A stretch of DNA of 64,000 nucleotides. Source: Nageia nagi. Taxonomy: Eukaryota > Pinophyta. Where the stretch lies: positions 139,376,001 through 139,440,000 of the forward strand of contig JBITNC010000001.1 of the NCBI GenBank assembly GCA_050084985.1, written 5' to 3'. Below are positions 11,640 through 23,344 of the stretch, piece by piece. The number at the start of each line of letters is the position of its first letter. The first letter of the stretch is position 1. Both the position numbers and the translations under genes were made by a program. The notes beneath the pieces were generated by a model. That model saw nothing but the letters and a program-made list of their open reading frames with translations. It did no database searches and was not told the DNA's origin.

Positions 11640-11945
11640 TTGGGTTGTATCTTAGATGTGATTCAAATGTATTTTGATCGTAGTTTGATGATTTTCTATT
11701 AATACAATTTGTATAGTAGGTTGCATTAGGGTTGCCAACAGGTTATAGCTGGGTAGCTTCTAAACTTATTTTGTTAATAGTTTTTTTTTTTTTTACAAAT
11801 TTTAGTAGCTACCACCAAGTATAGTTGGGTAGCAGTTTCCTATTTTGAAAAACATTTTGTGATTGATTGTTTTGGGGTCCGAACAAAATCCCTCACCACT
11901 TTTGATAATATAATTTACCATTATTATCAAATTAATAAATCAATG
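11640..11945 (+). other. probable LINE 3' tail region
   Basis: This stretch contains a T14 run at about 11781-11794 and the phrases GGTCCGAACAAAATCCC and ACCATTATTATCAAATTAAT. It resembles a plant LINE 3' untranslated end rather than coding DNA. If so, ORF1 and the 3' end are joined without ORF2, as in an internally deleted LINE copy. Confidence 0.35.
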
Positions 11946-12154
11946 CTCATAAAATGAAGAAGAAATCATGCCAAAAAGAAGTTAAAAATGTGATATGTTA
12001 AGGCTTTTGGTTTATAATAAGATTTATTGCTCATATGAATATCCACATGCTTGTCATTTTAACTATGAGAAAAATATTATTTACAAATAGTTGACTTAAG
12101 CTATCATTAAAAGTTTCATTAAATTTTAAAATTATTTCATTTTAATTAAGATTC
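11946..12154. other. end of segment X, unassigned
   Basis: AT-rich sequence between the LINE tail and segment B. No coding potential is seen. Its right boundary (about 12154) is a breakpoint of the deletion in the second tandem copy. Confidence 0.4.
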
Positions 12155-12666
12155 AATATCAAAGTTGATTATTTTTGGCAAAAGGAAGTTGTTTAAACTA
12201 TTAATTAATATTATAACTTCACTATATAAAAAATATTATAGTATAAATTTAAAATAAATTTTTCCATAACATATTACTTAATCAATTCTAAAGCTTTATC
12301 ATAATTGGAAGAATACATTACTGAGAAATTTTATTTGATTTTTAATAAACTCTTATTATTATAATAGATATACTATATAAAAATTGATTAAATAATAACA
12401 TTTAATTAATTAATACAATATATTATGATAATGATCAAAATAAAATAGATAAATATGAAATACAATTGAAAGGTGTGAGAATTTGTATGTGTTTAATAAT
12501 AATGTATGTTAATTTTAATCTTGATATTTGATTATTTAATTTTTTTATATCCTTTTCCATCTTGATATGTAATCTTACAATAATGAGTTTAAATGTTAGA
12601 GATCCCCTGAATTAGATAGACAATTGCAAGACAAAGATGTAGATAATTTGAGAAAGATGTGACAAA

Positions 12667-12798
12667 CCTTCCTAAAATATTTTTAATGACTTGTCTAAGC
12701 ATTGTAGTGATCTTCTAGCATTGTTGTTCTGGGCCTTCCTAAACTATTTTAATAGTTTTTCTAAGCATTGTAGTGATTTTATAGCATTGTTTTGAAGT
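12667..12798 (+). repeat. two-copy ~66 bp tandem repeat in segment B
   Basis: Two adjacent copies start CCTTCCTAAAATATTTTTAA and CCTTCCTAAACTATTTTAAT, each ending in a CTAAGCATTGTAGTGAT block and TAGCATTG. The same pair, more diverged, lies at about 15166-15300 in copy 2, so it predates the 4 kb duplication. Confidence 0.7.
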
Positions 12799-13059
12799 AT
12801 TTACAATGGCAAAAAAACATTACAATAATCTACAAAATCTTTTAGTGGATTATGAGTCTACATAGATTGATATGTATCATATCCAACTATCCTTTTTCTA
12901 TATGAGTGTTCAACTTATAATACACTTAGTGTTGTTATCCTTGCCAAATTGCTTGATCATATTAGTATTTTTGTGAAATGTTAGGTGAACCTAATACTAT
13001 TATGTGCTTACTCAATTGAAGTAAGTATCTTAAAATTACAGGATTATATCTCTTATGCT

Positions 13060-15552
13060 AAGATATTTTCATTGATGCTTACCTATATCAAATTTCATAT
13101 CTTACCCACAACTATTAATTGATGAAGATATTTGATTCATTAGTAATCCATAAAATGATTCATATTAGGGATGTGGAAAAATGAGTGTTGAAATATCAAA
13201 ATCACCCATTTACATATGTGGATAATGCAAAATGAAGTTTTCAAAATTTAAAGAGCATACCAAAAAAAGAAAAATAACCCATCAAAGATGATTTTAACAA
13301 ACATATCATATAAATAAATACATCAATTGTGATAACATCACAATGATAAAAACTAGAAAAAATGAAATAAAAGAATAAAAGATTTAAAGTCATCCATCAT
13401 TATCTCTTCTCACCATCAATCTAATCTCTTTACTAATTTGTAAAAATTTTAGATTAATCTTTTTTTCTCTCTTTAATTCTTATCTCTATGAATTAACTTT
13501 TCATTAATTTAAATTCCTTGAATAACTATTATTTTTTATATTTTAATGTTTTGATTCTCTTATTTATCCTTTTAACGAGATTTTGATTCAATAATCGTTA
13601 GGGGTATTAGACTTTACTACCTTTTCCACCTCTTCCCCCCCTTTCATGATAAGATATGAGGTTAGAATTTTCTTTCCCCTCCCATTTCAATCTATTATTT
13701 ATTGATGGGCTAACCCATAACAAAGTTTGATCTACTATCCTGAGACATAAAGTTTTGATTTATCTTATTTATTGATGGGAAGTAGAAAAGCCTAATCCTG
13801 ATTCCTATTATTGATATCTCTGATTGAGACTCCTCTAGCTTAGTAGATGGGTGGTTAAACTTACTATATGTTTTACATCCAACTTTTAGGTTTTTTCATC
13901 ATTATTACATGATCTTTTTGTATTTCAAATTTCCAATCTTCTACTTTTATATTATATGATTTAATAAATATAATATATAAATCACTATATAATAAAATTG
14001 GTAAAAATATTATCTTTAAAATATAAAAAATAATAGATATAAAATATTTAAAACATATGCTATAAATACCAAAGATTATTCCATTAAATTAACTAATCAA
14101 GCAAAGGGTTTGTGAGAAAAATGTAAAAGAAGTGTGAGTGTGATGTAACAAAAGGGTGAGCGTGAAGTAGAAGAAGTACAAATGAATTATTTCAGAAGCA
14201 TGACAAGTTGTTATTAAGCAAATTATAGCTTAGTGAAGTTGTAATCTTTTCAAAATGCAACCAAATGATATTCAAAATATGATGAATAAATCAAGATTAT
14301 GATCTAATCCAAAGCCCCCTAAGGAATGGAAAAAATATATTGATGCAAGAAAAACCATTCATAGAGGAGGAAATCAAGATGGTACTAGAGCCTGAATTCT
14401 CTAATGATGAGGTTAGTATTTTGATTCCCAAAAGTATAACAAAGAAGGAAGAGGAGGGGCTAAAATCAACCCTTGTTGGTCACTTTGTGGAGGTACAACC
14501 TCCTCTAAATATGATTCAAAGTTGGTTGAAAGCAATATGGAGTACAAAATGATGGGTATCCCTAGTTGCTCTCCCAAAAGAATTTCTATTATTAAAGTTT
14601 CAATTTGATGAAGACCTCCAAAAGTGATAGAGATGGATCCATGATTTCAATATCAAAGTTGATTATTTTTGGAAAAAAGAAGTTTAAATTGTTAATTAAT
14701 ATTGTAACATCACTATATAAAAAATATTATAGTATAAATTTAAAATAAATTTTGCCATAACATATTACTTGAATAAATTCTAAAGCTTTATCATAATTGG
14801 AATAATACATTACTAAGAAATTTTATTCAATTTTTAATGAAATTTTATTATTATAATAGATGTATGATATAAAAACTAATTAAATAATAAAATTTAATTA
14901 ATTAAAATAATATATTATGATAATTATCAAAATAAAATAGATAAATATGAAATAAAATTGAAAGGTATGAGAATTTGTACGTGTTTAATAATAATGTGTT
15001 TTAATTTTAATCTTGATGTTTGATTATTTGATTTTTTTTTATATCCTTTTTCATCTTGATATGTAATCTTACAGTAATGAGTTTAAATGTTAGAAATCCC
15101 CTGAATTAGGTAGATAGTTGCAAGACAAAGATGTAGATAATTTGAGAAAGATGTGATAGACCTTCCTAAAATATTTTTAATGATTTTTCTAAGCATTGTA
15201 GTGATCTTCTAGCATTTTTATGATGGGCATTTCTAAAATATTTGAATGGTTTTTCTAAGCATCGTAGTGATCATATACATTGCTTTGAAGTATTTATGAT
15301 GATAAAATATCTTATGATAATCTACAAAATCTTTTAGTGAATTATGAGTTTGCATAGATTGATATGTATCACATCCAACTATCCTTTTTCTATATGAGTG
15401 ATCAAATTAAAATACACTTGGTGTTGTTATCCTTGCCAAATAGCTTGATCATACTAGTATTTTTAGTGAAATGTTAGGTGACCCTAATACTATTATGTGC
15501 TTAATAAATTGAAGTAAGTATCTTAAAATTATAGGATCATATCTCTTATGCC
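13060..15552 (+). repeat. tandem duplication, copy 2 with 1.5 kb deletion
   Basis: A repeat of 9029-13059 lacking segment X. At 14641-14650 the sequence ATGATTTCAATATC joins what in copy 1 are CATGATTTC (10639-10645) and GATTCAATATC (near 12150-12160). The shared GATT(T)C at both breakpoints suggests a microhomology-mediated deletion. It ends in ATATCTCTTATGC at 15552, after which the sequence is unique. Confidence 0.85.
14340..14645 (+). pseudogene. LINE ORF1 N-terminus, truncated copy
   Basis: The second copy of the ORF1 start. The open part 14340-14552 encodes EFSNDEVSILIPKSITKKEE, then LVGHFVEVQPPLNMIQSWLK of the DUF4283 type, then a stop, then readable WVSLVALPKEFLLLKF. It is cut at about 14645 by the deletion that removed the zinc-knuckle half present in copy 1, so it cannot encode an RNA-binding product. 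Confidence 0.65.
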
Positions 15553-16394
15553 AAATGGAGGTAGCATTAGTCATTACACCTAACAATATGATATGAGGAT
15601 ATAATATGACATCGAGTGCAGACAAGCCATTCTTATAGGAACTTATTATTGTACTTATACCATGTTTTATTATAAAAAAGTCCTTATTTCCCTGAACAAG
15701 TTAGAATTATAACACTATATTTTGATCCTTGAAACTAATGGTACAAATAATAAATTATTTTATAGTACAAGTACATATAAGACATTATCAGATTATACAT
15801 TCTCCTCTAGGAAGATTTTAAGAGGAACATCTCTAACTCATTTTCCATGATAGGTTTTATCATTGGCAATAAGTATTAGTTACCCTAATTTGGCTTATGT
15901 AGTTATGTGCTTGTTGGCATTGAAATTAATATACCAAATTTAATTCTTTCATCTTTTTATTGTATTGGATATTAATACATGATGCACCTATTTATTATTT
16001 GAATATAACTCTTCATGTGTAAAATATCCTTGTTATCACTTCTAATTTAGATATGATTTATAATGTGATTGATAGGTTTACAAACTAGATCTCCTTGAGT
16101 TATTAGATTATATCAACAACTCTTGATATCATGTTTATATTTATCACATATGTGGAAATAATTCTTTTATTGCTAAGATTACTTCTATTCTAATGAAGAT
16201 GATGGGGAAGGACCTTTCTATGACTCTTATCTCCTATATTTATTGGAAATGAATGCAATATCTATCAATTACCTCATAAATTCTTGGTTGATGCTTCCTA
16301 TTGAAGCATATTTACTAACTCATCAAAGGAAACCTTCCTATTTGAAACTTTCAAGGAAGTGATCAATAATATGTTGATGTACCCCTAGTGCACT
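15553..16394. other. unassigned AT-rich sequence
   Basis: No clear protein similarity on either strand. It lies downstream, on the minus strand, of the gypsy RNase H relic and may be the remainder of that element. No LTR pair was found. Confidence 0.35.
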
Positions 16395-16645
16395 AATGTA
16401 TAGTACTTTTACATTATTTATACAATTATCTATAAATGCTTTATGCATAATTGATGAGTCATCCTTAGGATGCTAAGCTATGAAATATATGATTGTTTGG
16501 CCTTTGATAATATTTTGTACAATAAAGACAAGATCAAATTCTTGTAGCAACATCACCCTTTATACATCCCTTCTTAATAGGTGAGGCATTGACATAAAAT
16601 ATCTCATAGGGTCTATTTGAGTTCTCACAAAGGTAGTATTTCCCA
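16395..16645 (-). pseudogene. Ty3/gypsy RNase H relic (Tat-like)
   Basis: Read on the minus strand, this gives QIDPMRYFMSMPHLLRRDV, then LLQEFDLVF, then IIKGQTIIYFIA, then HPKDDSS. These match the segment following RT in plant Tat/Athila-type gypsy polyproteins (consensus pieces PxxYxLSKP, WxLLLQEFDI, KGQALADFLA). Two stops are present. No flanking RT or LTR is recognisable, so this is an isolated fragment. Confidence 0.6.
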
Positions 16646-17099
16646 ATATATATTGCCTTTACTTTTTAGTTGAGAAAATAACTATAAAATATAACTTCTC
16701 AACATTGATAAAAAAAGTTCAGACTGCATCAACACATTTGATGTCTATTTTAAAATATAGTTATTTAAAAATAATGTTTGTTAATTTCATGGGTGGAGCT
16801 ATGAATTTATTCTTTATTATTGCACATATGAGTGTACCTTTAAAAATAGACTTTACTAATTGCAAGAGTACATTTTATTCATACATGAATTTCTTCTTTA
16901 TTAATGCACATGTATATGACTATATGTACAAAAAGATATCATATATTATAATATATTTAAAATAAAATATTAGTGTGTATTGAAAACACAAAGGAAATAT
17001 TTAAAGTTAACCTAAATAATGGGTTAATATTTAACTAAAATAAATCAAAAGTCAAAGGTCTAAAAATAAAGAGCATGCAATATTAAATCATTTTAGGTA
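16646..17099. other. unassigned; holds a repeat boundary shared with 52.64 kb
   Basis: At about 16709 the phrase AAAAAAGTTCAGACTGCATC is nearly identical to AAAAAAGTTTAGACTGCATC at about 52642, just before gene copy G4. The remainder (including an 86-codon plus ORF at 16705-16965) has no recognisable motif. Confidence 0.4.
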
Positions 17100-17640
17100 G
17101 AGTAAAATGTAGGTCACTATCATATTTATATGGTTTCCATGATTGTGGAGTATCATCATTATGACCAAGAAGTGCCCACCTAGCCTCCTCCAATGATAGG
17201 TCTTGGAATACATCTAATCAAATGTTTCTATTCCACAAAATGGATTTTGTAGCTATTATGATGAGGAATGTAAATACTAGGTATTTTAGCATATAATATT
17301 GATAGATTATAGAGTTGGAATGGCCATAAGGGTTTATGTGATGACACCACTGGGAGTCATATCTATCCCTTAATAAATTTTCTCAAGGAAATTTACTCAT
17401 TTTGTATGGGGAATTACCCCAATTCTTGATAAGTGTTTTCTCATCATCATCAAATTAGAAAGACCCCAAGGGGATATCATGGTGGCAAAGTGATTCAAAT
17501 GGATCCTTGGTAATTCTATTTGGCCAAGATCAAATTTTTTTTGGATACATTTTGGTTCTATTATGATTAGTTTATGGTTCTCAATAAAAATCATCATGTA
17601 AAAAGTCTCACTTGAGTAAAGAATCATGATTTACCTGAGT
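17100..17640 (-). pseudogene. unrecognised minus-strand coding relic
   Basis: Two protein-like minus-strand stretches lie close together. The first (17397-17560 region) reads FDLGQIELPRIHLNHFATM, then SPWGLSNLMMMRKHLSRIGV. After broken sequence the second (17100-17225) reads DVFQDLSLEEARWALLGHND, then TPQSWKPYKYDSDLHFT. Composition is mixed and polar, unlike random AT-rich ORFs. I cannot name the family; retroelement-associated protein is possible because the gypsy RNase H relic lies on the same strand. Confidence 0.4.
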
Positions 17641-17689
17641 TGTGTGATTTGTAGGAAAAAGCATGAGTATGAGAGGATTAATCATTTTA

Positions 17690-18683
17690 TATGAAACCAT
17701 TCCATATTATAAAAAAAAAAAAACATCATAAATTTAGAAACATCATTTCAAACATTAAAAATAATTATAACTTACTCTCTAAAAATATAAGCAATTTGTT
17801 AGCAAACATATCATCCTCCATATTAATCAAAGAATCTTGTATATCTCTTATAATGTATAAATACATACAAATATCAAAATTATTTTTTATAATTAAATTT
17901 AACTTAGAAACCATCATATATATAATTTTATTTGAGGATACTTTCCAACTTATAATCATCATCTATGTGAACTACACACATCATAGAGACTACGCAGATC
18001 AAGGAGACACTAACAAATCAATAACAATATTATAAGACAAAGTTCTATGAAACCTAAGAGTATAAATAATGTATATTTTAATAATATTTCAAATTTAATA
18101 TTATCTTTGTTGTTAAATATCAAGTAATTTAAACAAGATGGGATAATGTTAGGGCCTCTCATTGGCATATGCAAAAGTAATTAGGTATCTAAAAAATGAA
18201 ATTTTTTAGAGCTCTATTGAATAAATACCAATTTCTCCTTAATTTATTCCACATAAAATTATCACAATAATTACAAATACCAAATTACACATCTTTTTAT
18301 TCTATCTCCATAAAATATTTGATGATTTTTGAAAGAGCATTGTAGGTCAAAGATCATAAGTGTATTGCTTGCTCTTCAAAGGTATGTGAACACTTTGTTG
18401 CCAAACTAAGTTCTTATTATTATTGTGAATGTCATATCATTCAATTTGTGTACATTCATATTATAATAAATTAGTATGAAATTAAGTAATTATAAAATAT
18501 AGATTTCAAACAATAACATTCTATTGATGAAATTAATAAAGAGGATGAAATCATAAATTGGATATTTGCTAAAGAACCAAACAACCAATGAAGGGATTCA
18601 AAGACTTATCCAGATGTAATGGCATCACATGAAAAATTCAATGGTTTTATTTTTTCATTTCCAAAATAAGTTGTTGACCTAGG
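17690..18683 (+). pseudogene. trihelix-like gene fragment, copy G1
   Basis: A diverged copy of the gene block seen at 41.7-43.4, 50.6-52.65 and 52.65-53.76 kb. It contains the upstream region, a donor-like TCAAAG|GTATGTG near 18380 and the first coding exon with the decayed block around ATGAAATC...TGGATATTTGC (equivalent to EIMKWLFAEDPNTQGRDS in better copies). The ancestral start codon and splice acceptor are mutated. It stops at GACCTAGG, where copia-B is inserted, so the DNA-binding-domain exon is missing. Confidence 0.6.
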
Positions 18684-18855
18684 TGTTATCAAGTGTGTCT
18701 AGATTTTAGGAGAATTGCTTATTCTTTTCATTGTATTAATCAAAGAATTTATACATGTATATATAGCCTCATAGAGATATAGTTTACATTCAATTTGATG
18801 GTAATAAGCTAATAGTGTACAAGCATGTGGTATTTAGTACACATGGTATTCAACA
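18684..18855 (-). repeat. copia-B 3' LTR
   Basis: Begins TGTTATCAAGTG and ends, tentatively, TATTCAACA. It matches the two copia-C LTRs (TGTTACCAAGTG at 53756 and 58990) through the shared block with ATACATGTATATATAGCC. The right end is inferred from terminal-repeat form only. Confidence 0.55.
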
Positions 18856-18989
18856 CCATGTTTTACACCTCTAGTATTTTTCATGGTGGTATCCATGTAG
18901 ATTTTCTCATGGATCCAGTTCACCTTCATAGTTTCCATCATCAATAATCTCCTAGTTGGATATTATGATGACTAAGTTCTTATGTCATT

Positions 18990-19560
18990 TTATTCTTGAT
19001 ACTATTTAAATTTTTGGTTACTCAATGAATTTATCAAAGCATTATTTGTATTCACATCAATCTTCATATTCTATATATTTACTTCATCTTCTTCAATAAT
19101 TTCTTTGATGAAGTGATACCTTACCTTAATGTGCTCGGTACTACTATCCAATTTTGGATTGATATAAAGTTTGATAAAACTCTTGTTGTTACACAAAATT
19201 AGAATTAAATCCTATTTCAAATCATCTTAACACAACAATCTGAGCCATAATGATTCCTTGCAAGCCTATACTACCACAATGTATTCAACTTGTTGGTTGA
19301 GCAAAAAAATCTTATTTCTTACTTCAACTAATTTCTCCTCTAGATAATTTGAACACATTTGTACTTATAGAATTTCCACCATCTATATCTCTTGCAAAAT
19401 CAACATTTAAATAACCCTTCAATTGGTTATCAACTTCAACTTCATAATATATCCCACCATCCTTTATTGATTGGAGATACCCAAAGATCCTCTTTATGAC
19501 CATCTAATGTTATCACCTTAGATTTCATATAAATTGACTAATAAATATTAATGCATGAGA
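18990..19560 (-). pseudogene. copia-B RNase H relic
   Basis: Minus-strand translation shows GYLNVDFARDIDGGNSIST, the copia Y-x-D-A-D-(W/F)-A-x-D block with the first catalytic Asp region, preceded by IKRIFGYLQSIKDGGIYYEV. Stops follow towards the C-terminus. Confidence 0.7.
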
Positions 19561-20460
19561 TAAATCTCTTAATATAACAACTACACTATCATATAACACA
19601 TTTTACAATTCCTTCTTCTTAGCTATTGCCTTTGGGTATTGTTCCATGGAAAATATTGCTCCCACTACAAATGAAGTACTTATTGGTTTGCAAGTATCCA
19701 TCCAAAATTGCTTTAATATATCATCTAAATATTTCATTTGGTTGATCCATAACTTTCTCTTTACCAAATTTCTCTTGAAATCAATGCCAAGCAAGTAGTG
19801 AAGTCCATCCACATCCTTCATGTTGATATCCTTTGCTAAATTTATCTTCATCTTTTGATTGCTTGATGAGAATTTCTAAGAAGAAGTATGTCATTGATAT
19901 ACAATGCAAGGATGATAAATCTACTTGAATCCTTCAAGTAGTATATGGAATGATTAACATTTCTCCTCTCAAATCCATGCTAAATCATAAAATGATAATA
20001 TTTACGATACCATTCTCTCTATTATTGCTTCAAGCTATAAATTGAATTCTTAAGTTTGCATAGATGATTTCTCCCACTGATAGTAAACTCCTTTGGTTTC
20101 TCCAAGTATATATCCTCCTTAAAATCACCATGAAGAAACATAATATTCACATCTATTTGCTCAACTTCCTAATCTTATGCTACTATCATTGCCCCAACAA
20201 TAACCTAATTGAGGCTTGTTAAGCTACTAGCAAAAAAGTATCTATGCAATCAATGCCTTCTATTTGTGTATATCCTTTTGAAATCAAGCTTACCTTGTAC
20301 CTCTCCATAGAGCCATTTGGATTATATATTTTCCTAAATATGTATTTGCATACAATAAATTTTATCCCTTTTGGTGTAATATGAAAATACCATATTTAAT
20401 TATAGATGAGGGATTTGATCTTGCCTTCCATTGTCATTATCCACTTAGACTCATCCCCAC
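19561..20460 (-). pseudogene. copia-B reverse transcriptase relic
   Basis: Readable minus-strand blocks are MDVNIMFLHGDFKEDIYLEK, LCKLKNSIYSLKQ and the open segment 19603-19851 with DVDGLHYLLGIDFKRN and MKYLDDILKQFWMDTCKPIS. These are the D-V-x-T-A-F-L-x-G-x-L, K-x-L-Y-G-L-K-Q and thumb regions of copia RT. The YVDD segment itself is degraded. Confidence 0.8.
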
Positions 20461-20949
20461 TTAAGGCCTTATTCATACTAATAGGTTCATAATAAAGAGT
20501 GGTAAGTTCCTAATACTTAAATTTAATAAATTCATATCTAAACATATTAAGAACTCTCCGTTGGTATTGACTCCTTTGAGGTGGATGATTATTTTCTTCA
20601 ATCAAGACTTCATTTTTGGTATGCACTGCTTGGGAACCTCCTCCAACATTATCTCTGGTAGATGAATTATCATTCATAGGTGGTTCATCATTACCACCTA
20701 TCCAAATATTAGTATTCACATGTTGGTTACTTGGGCCTGCTACAAAAAGTTTATCCTCATGGCCAATAGAGGATTGTTGACCAACTCTTGATTATTGTTT
20801 CTCCTAGGAAGATTCAATCCTAAAAACTAGAACATGATCTATGGGAGGTACTTGATCATCATTATTTATTTCACCTTCTTCTTTATTTCTTCAACCTATA
20901 ATATTATCCATAGAAATTACATCATAACTAATTGTATGATATTTTTTCA
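20461..20949 (-). pseudogene. copia-B integrase-RT connection relic
   Basis: The low-similarity linker between integrase and RT. An open minus segment 20510-20719 is polar (NDEPPMNDNSSTRDN), as is usual for this hydrophilic linker, and ends with RSQYQRRVLNMFRYE. Confidence 0.5.
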
Positions 20950-21951
20950 ATGGGATATATAATTTGTATCCCTTCACACCTTCCTTTTAATACAAAGATA
21001 TGCATTTGATATAATTTGAGTCTAACTTTTTATGATTTTTTTTGGAATCATGCATATAACTATCACATACAAACACCCTTATATTCTCAATTGTGGGTTT
21101 CTTATAGGTCCACTTTTCTTATGGAGTCCACCTCCAAAAATTGAACTTTGAGATAGGTTATTTATGTAGTTAGTCATATGAATTATCTAGACCCAAAATA
21201 TCTTGTCAATGCATTCATCCTCTTGCATGTTTTGTGCTTTCTTCATGTGAGTTTTGTTCAACCTCTTAGCCATATAATTGTATTATGGGTTGTATGATAT
21301 GATATTTTATCTTACAATGCCATACATCCTATATAAAGAATCAAATTCTTCTAAGAAATACTCACCTCCATTGTTAGTACTCAATACCTTAACCTTCTTA
21401 TCAATTTTCCTCTTTGTGTCAACAATAAAGGTCTTGAATTTCTCTAAGGCTTCATCCTTCTTCTTCATGAAGAATTACCAAGAATTATAGGAGAAGTCAT
21501 CAATGAAGGTAATCATGTACTTCAACCCTAATATGGAAGACACCTACATATATCCATAAATGTATGAGTGTATCAACTCTAGGACATTCTCACTTCTATA
21601 CTTGCTAGCAAAGAATTATACTCTCTTATGCTTTCCAATGACAAAAGACTCACATAAATATAATGTATCAAATTTCTTATCTTCCAAACCAAATACTAGC
21701 TTTTTGTAGTACATATCCTTTAAGCTCCTCTTGCCTATTTGTTTGATCCTTTTATGCCATAACATCATTTAAAAAGAGCTTTTATTTATTGCTGCACCTA
21801 TAAACCTCACTAGTTTTGTATGCAAATTGTAGAGGGATCCTTTTCTAATTCCATTAATGAAAATAATCTCACCATTATTCAACTTATAACAATCCCTATT
21901 GAAGATAACCTCCAAAATCTCATCAAAAAATTAATCTATTGAGAGTAAATT
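20950..21951 (-). pseudogene. copia-B GAG-pre-integrase and integrase relic
   Basis: Minus-strand blocks: WHKRIKQIGKRSLKDMYYK with the pre-integrase His, MITFIDDFSYNSW with the first catalytic Asp region, KVLSTNNGGEYFLEEF (DNGGEY with Asp changed to Asn) and LNKTHMKKAQNM. Stops and the Asp loss make it inactive. Confidence 0.8.
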
Positions 21952-22152
21952 TCATGTTAGTGTAGGAACATGACTAACATTAGTGATGTTCTGTAATCTA
22001 CAATCTTCCATCCTTACTTTCATTGTACCTTTTCCTACCACATCATAGTGATAACTATCTCTAAGGAACACTTTCCCATGATAACCCTTATTGTAGGTCT
22101 TGAACCAATCTCTATGAGAAGTCATATGAAACAATGCACCTGACTCAATCAA
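21952..22152 (-). pseudogene. copia-B protease relic
   Basis: The open minus segment reads IESGALFHMTSHRDWFKTYN, the copia protease block (usual form I-D-S-G-A-S-x-H-M-T). The catalytic Asp is Glu here. The gag side (about 22250-22351) continues as a broken zinc-knuckle region before the chromovirus insertion at 22352. Confidence 0.8.
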
Positions 22153-22351
22153 CTATAACTCCACCTAGGCATCAACAACAAAGCCTACAACTAGGCTTAC
22201 CATTTCTTCTTTATCCATGGTAGTGATAGAGGTAGACTCATCTTTCTGCTTTTGAGAATATTCTTTATATTGGCTCTTCACATATCATTTTTATGGTATT
22301 TCCAACATTCCACATATTGCTTTTGATATTTACTAGAAAATTGTATCCTCA

Positions 22352-22741
22352 TGTTAGGAATCTAAAAGTTCCTAAATGAAATTTAAGCCAAATAATAGAG
22401 AAATATGAGCTTAATGTAAATTCAAATTAACAACAATAGAGAAATTTGAATCAGAATAGAACAAGATAGCAATAGAGTAACTTTATTGAATATCAAAATT
22501 AATCATCGACCACTTTGAGGGGAATGCCTCCTTATAACTCAAAATAATATATTTTTCAAGATAATGCCTATTATTTTCCCACACATAGTTATAGTCCACC
22601 TACCCTAGCCCTAATTCATCATTTAATACAAAATGACAATTCATCTTACAAATATATTGATCCACCTTACATTTAATATAAATATATAATCTAATTAATT
22701 AACTACTATAATCTAAGTAAATATTAGAATATAGGATTGTA
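22352..22741 (-). repeat. chromovirus 3' LTR (left)
   Basis: Starts TGTTAGGAATC and ends near AGGATTGTA. It aligns over its length with 28340-28731, for example GAGCTTAATGTAAATTCAA against GAGCTTAATATAAATCTAA. Visible divergence between the pair shows an old insertion. Confidence 0.85.
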
Positions 22742-22754
22742 CCATGCAAACCCT

Positions 22755-23340
22755 CTTAAAAGAGAGCTTTTTCCTCAAAGATAAAAATTAGGAATTTTTG
22801 CTAAAGCTAATGGAGAGTCTCCCAAGTTACATCCCTAGGGGATAATCCATGACACTAAATAATAACTTTAGTAATGGTATGGTTGTGAATCTAGCATGGG
22901 TTTCAGTCTATAATGATCTTAGGTTCAACTATTATGGAACTATCTTGAGTGAATTTAGGTAGTTCAATATGAATTATGGCTTAAGAGCCTAATAATTTCT
23001 TAAGGTAGGAGACATGAAAAATAGGGTGAATCTTGGATGATGTTGGAAGTGCCAATTTGTATGCTGTAGGGAAAATATGTTGGAGGATTTTATTAGGCCT
23101 ATAAAATATTGAAGTCAACTTTTGGGGACCTTTTAACTTGGGAGGTATCTATTGGTATGACTAAAACCATAGGAAAACCATATCTCCTTCTTGGAACTCC
23201 CTTTCAACCTGTTGTTGATCAGCTTGTTATTTCATACAATGTTACATCACTTAAAAATTTTCTCAAAGGATGTAGATTATGTCTTCTCAATTGGTTAAGG
23301 TGGTGTCCACTAGTTAGACATTCATGATACTTGGGATATG
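22755..23340 (-). pseudogene. chromovirus integrase C-terminus and chromodomain relic
   Basis: Minus-strand blocks: QVEREFQEGDMVFLWF (integrase C-terminal GPY region, near 23195-23210), YKLALPTSSKIHPIFHVS, then the chromodomain relic ELPKFTQDSSIIVEPKIIID and GLSPRDVTWET, ending EEKALF just before the LTR. In active chromoviruses this domain directs insertion to particular chromatin. Several stops are present. Confidence 0.75.
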
Positions 23341-23344
23341 AATC

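Larger units (their letters stand above)
9029..13059 (+). repeat. tandem duplication, copy 1 (~4.03 kb)
   Basis: The block starting AAGATATTTTCATTGATGC at 9029 reappears at 13060, directly after this copy ends in ATATCTCTTATGC. Order in copy 1: segment A (9029-10645), segment X (10646-12154, with the second half of a LINE ORF1 and its tail) and segment B (12155-13059). Similarity to copy 2 is high over A and B. The ends share ATG(C)TAAGATATTTT, so the duplication joint may have formed at short homology. Confidence 0.85.

Noticed and set aside
17641-17690. CxxC...H...H pattern on the plus strand (CVICRKKHEYERINHF)
   Set aside because: It is only 16 residues long in a short frame, with no zinc-finger linker or neighbouring finger, and lies beside a minus-strand coding relic; chance is likely.
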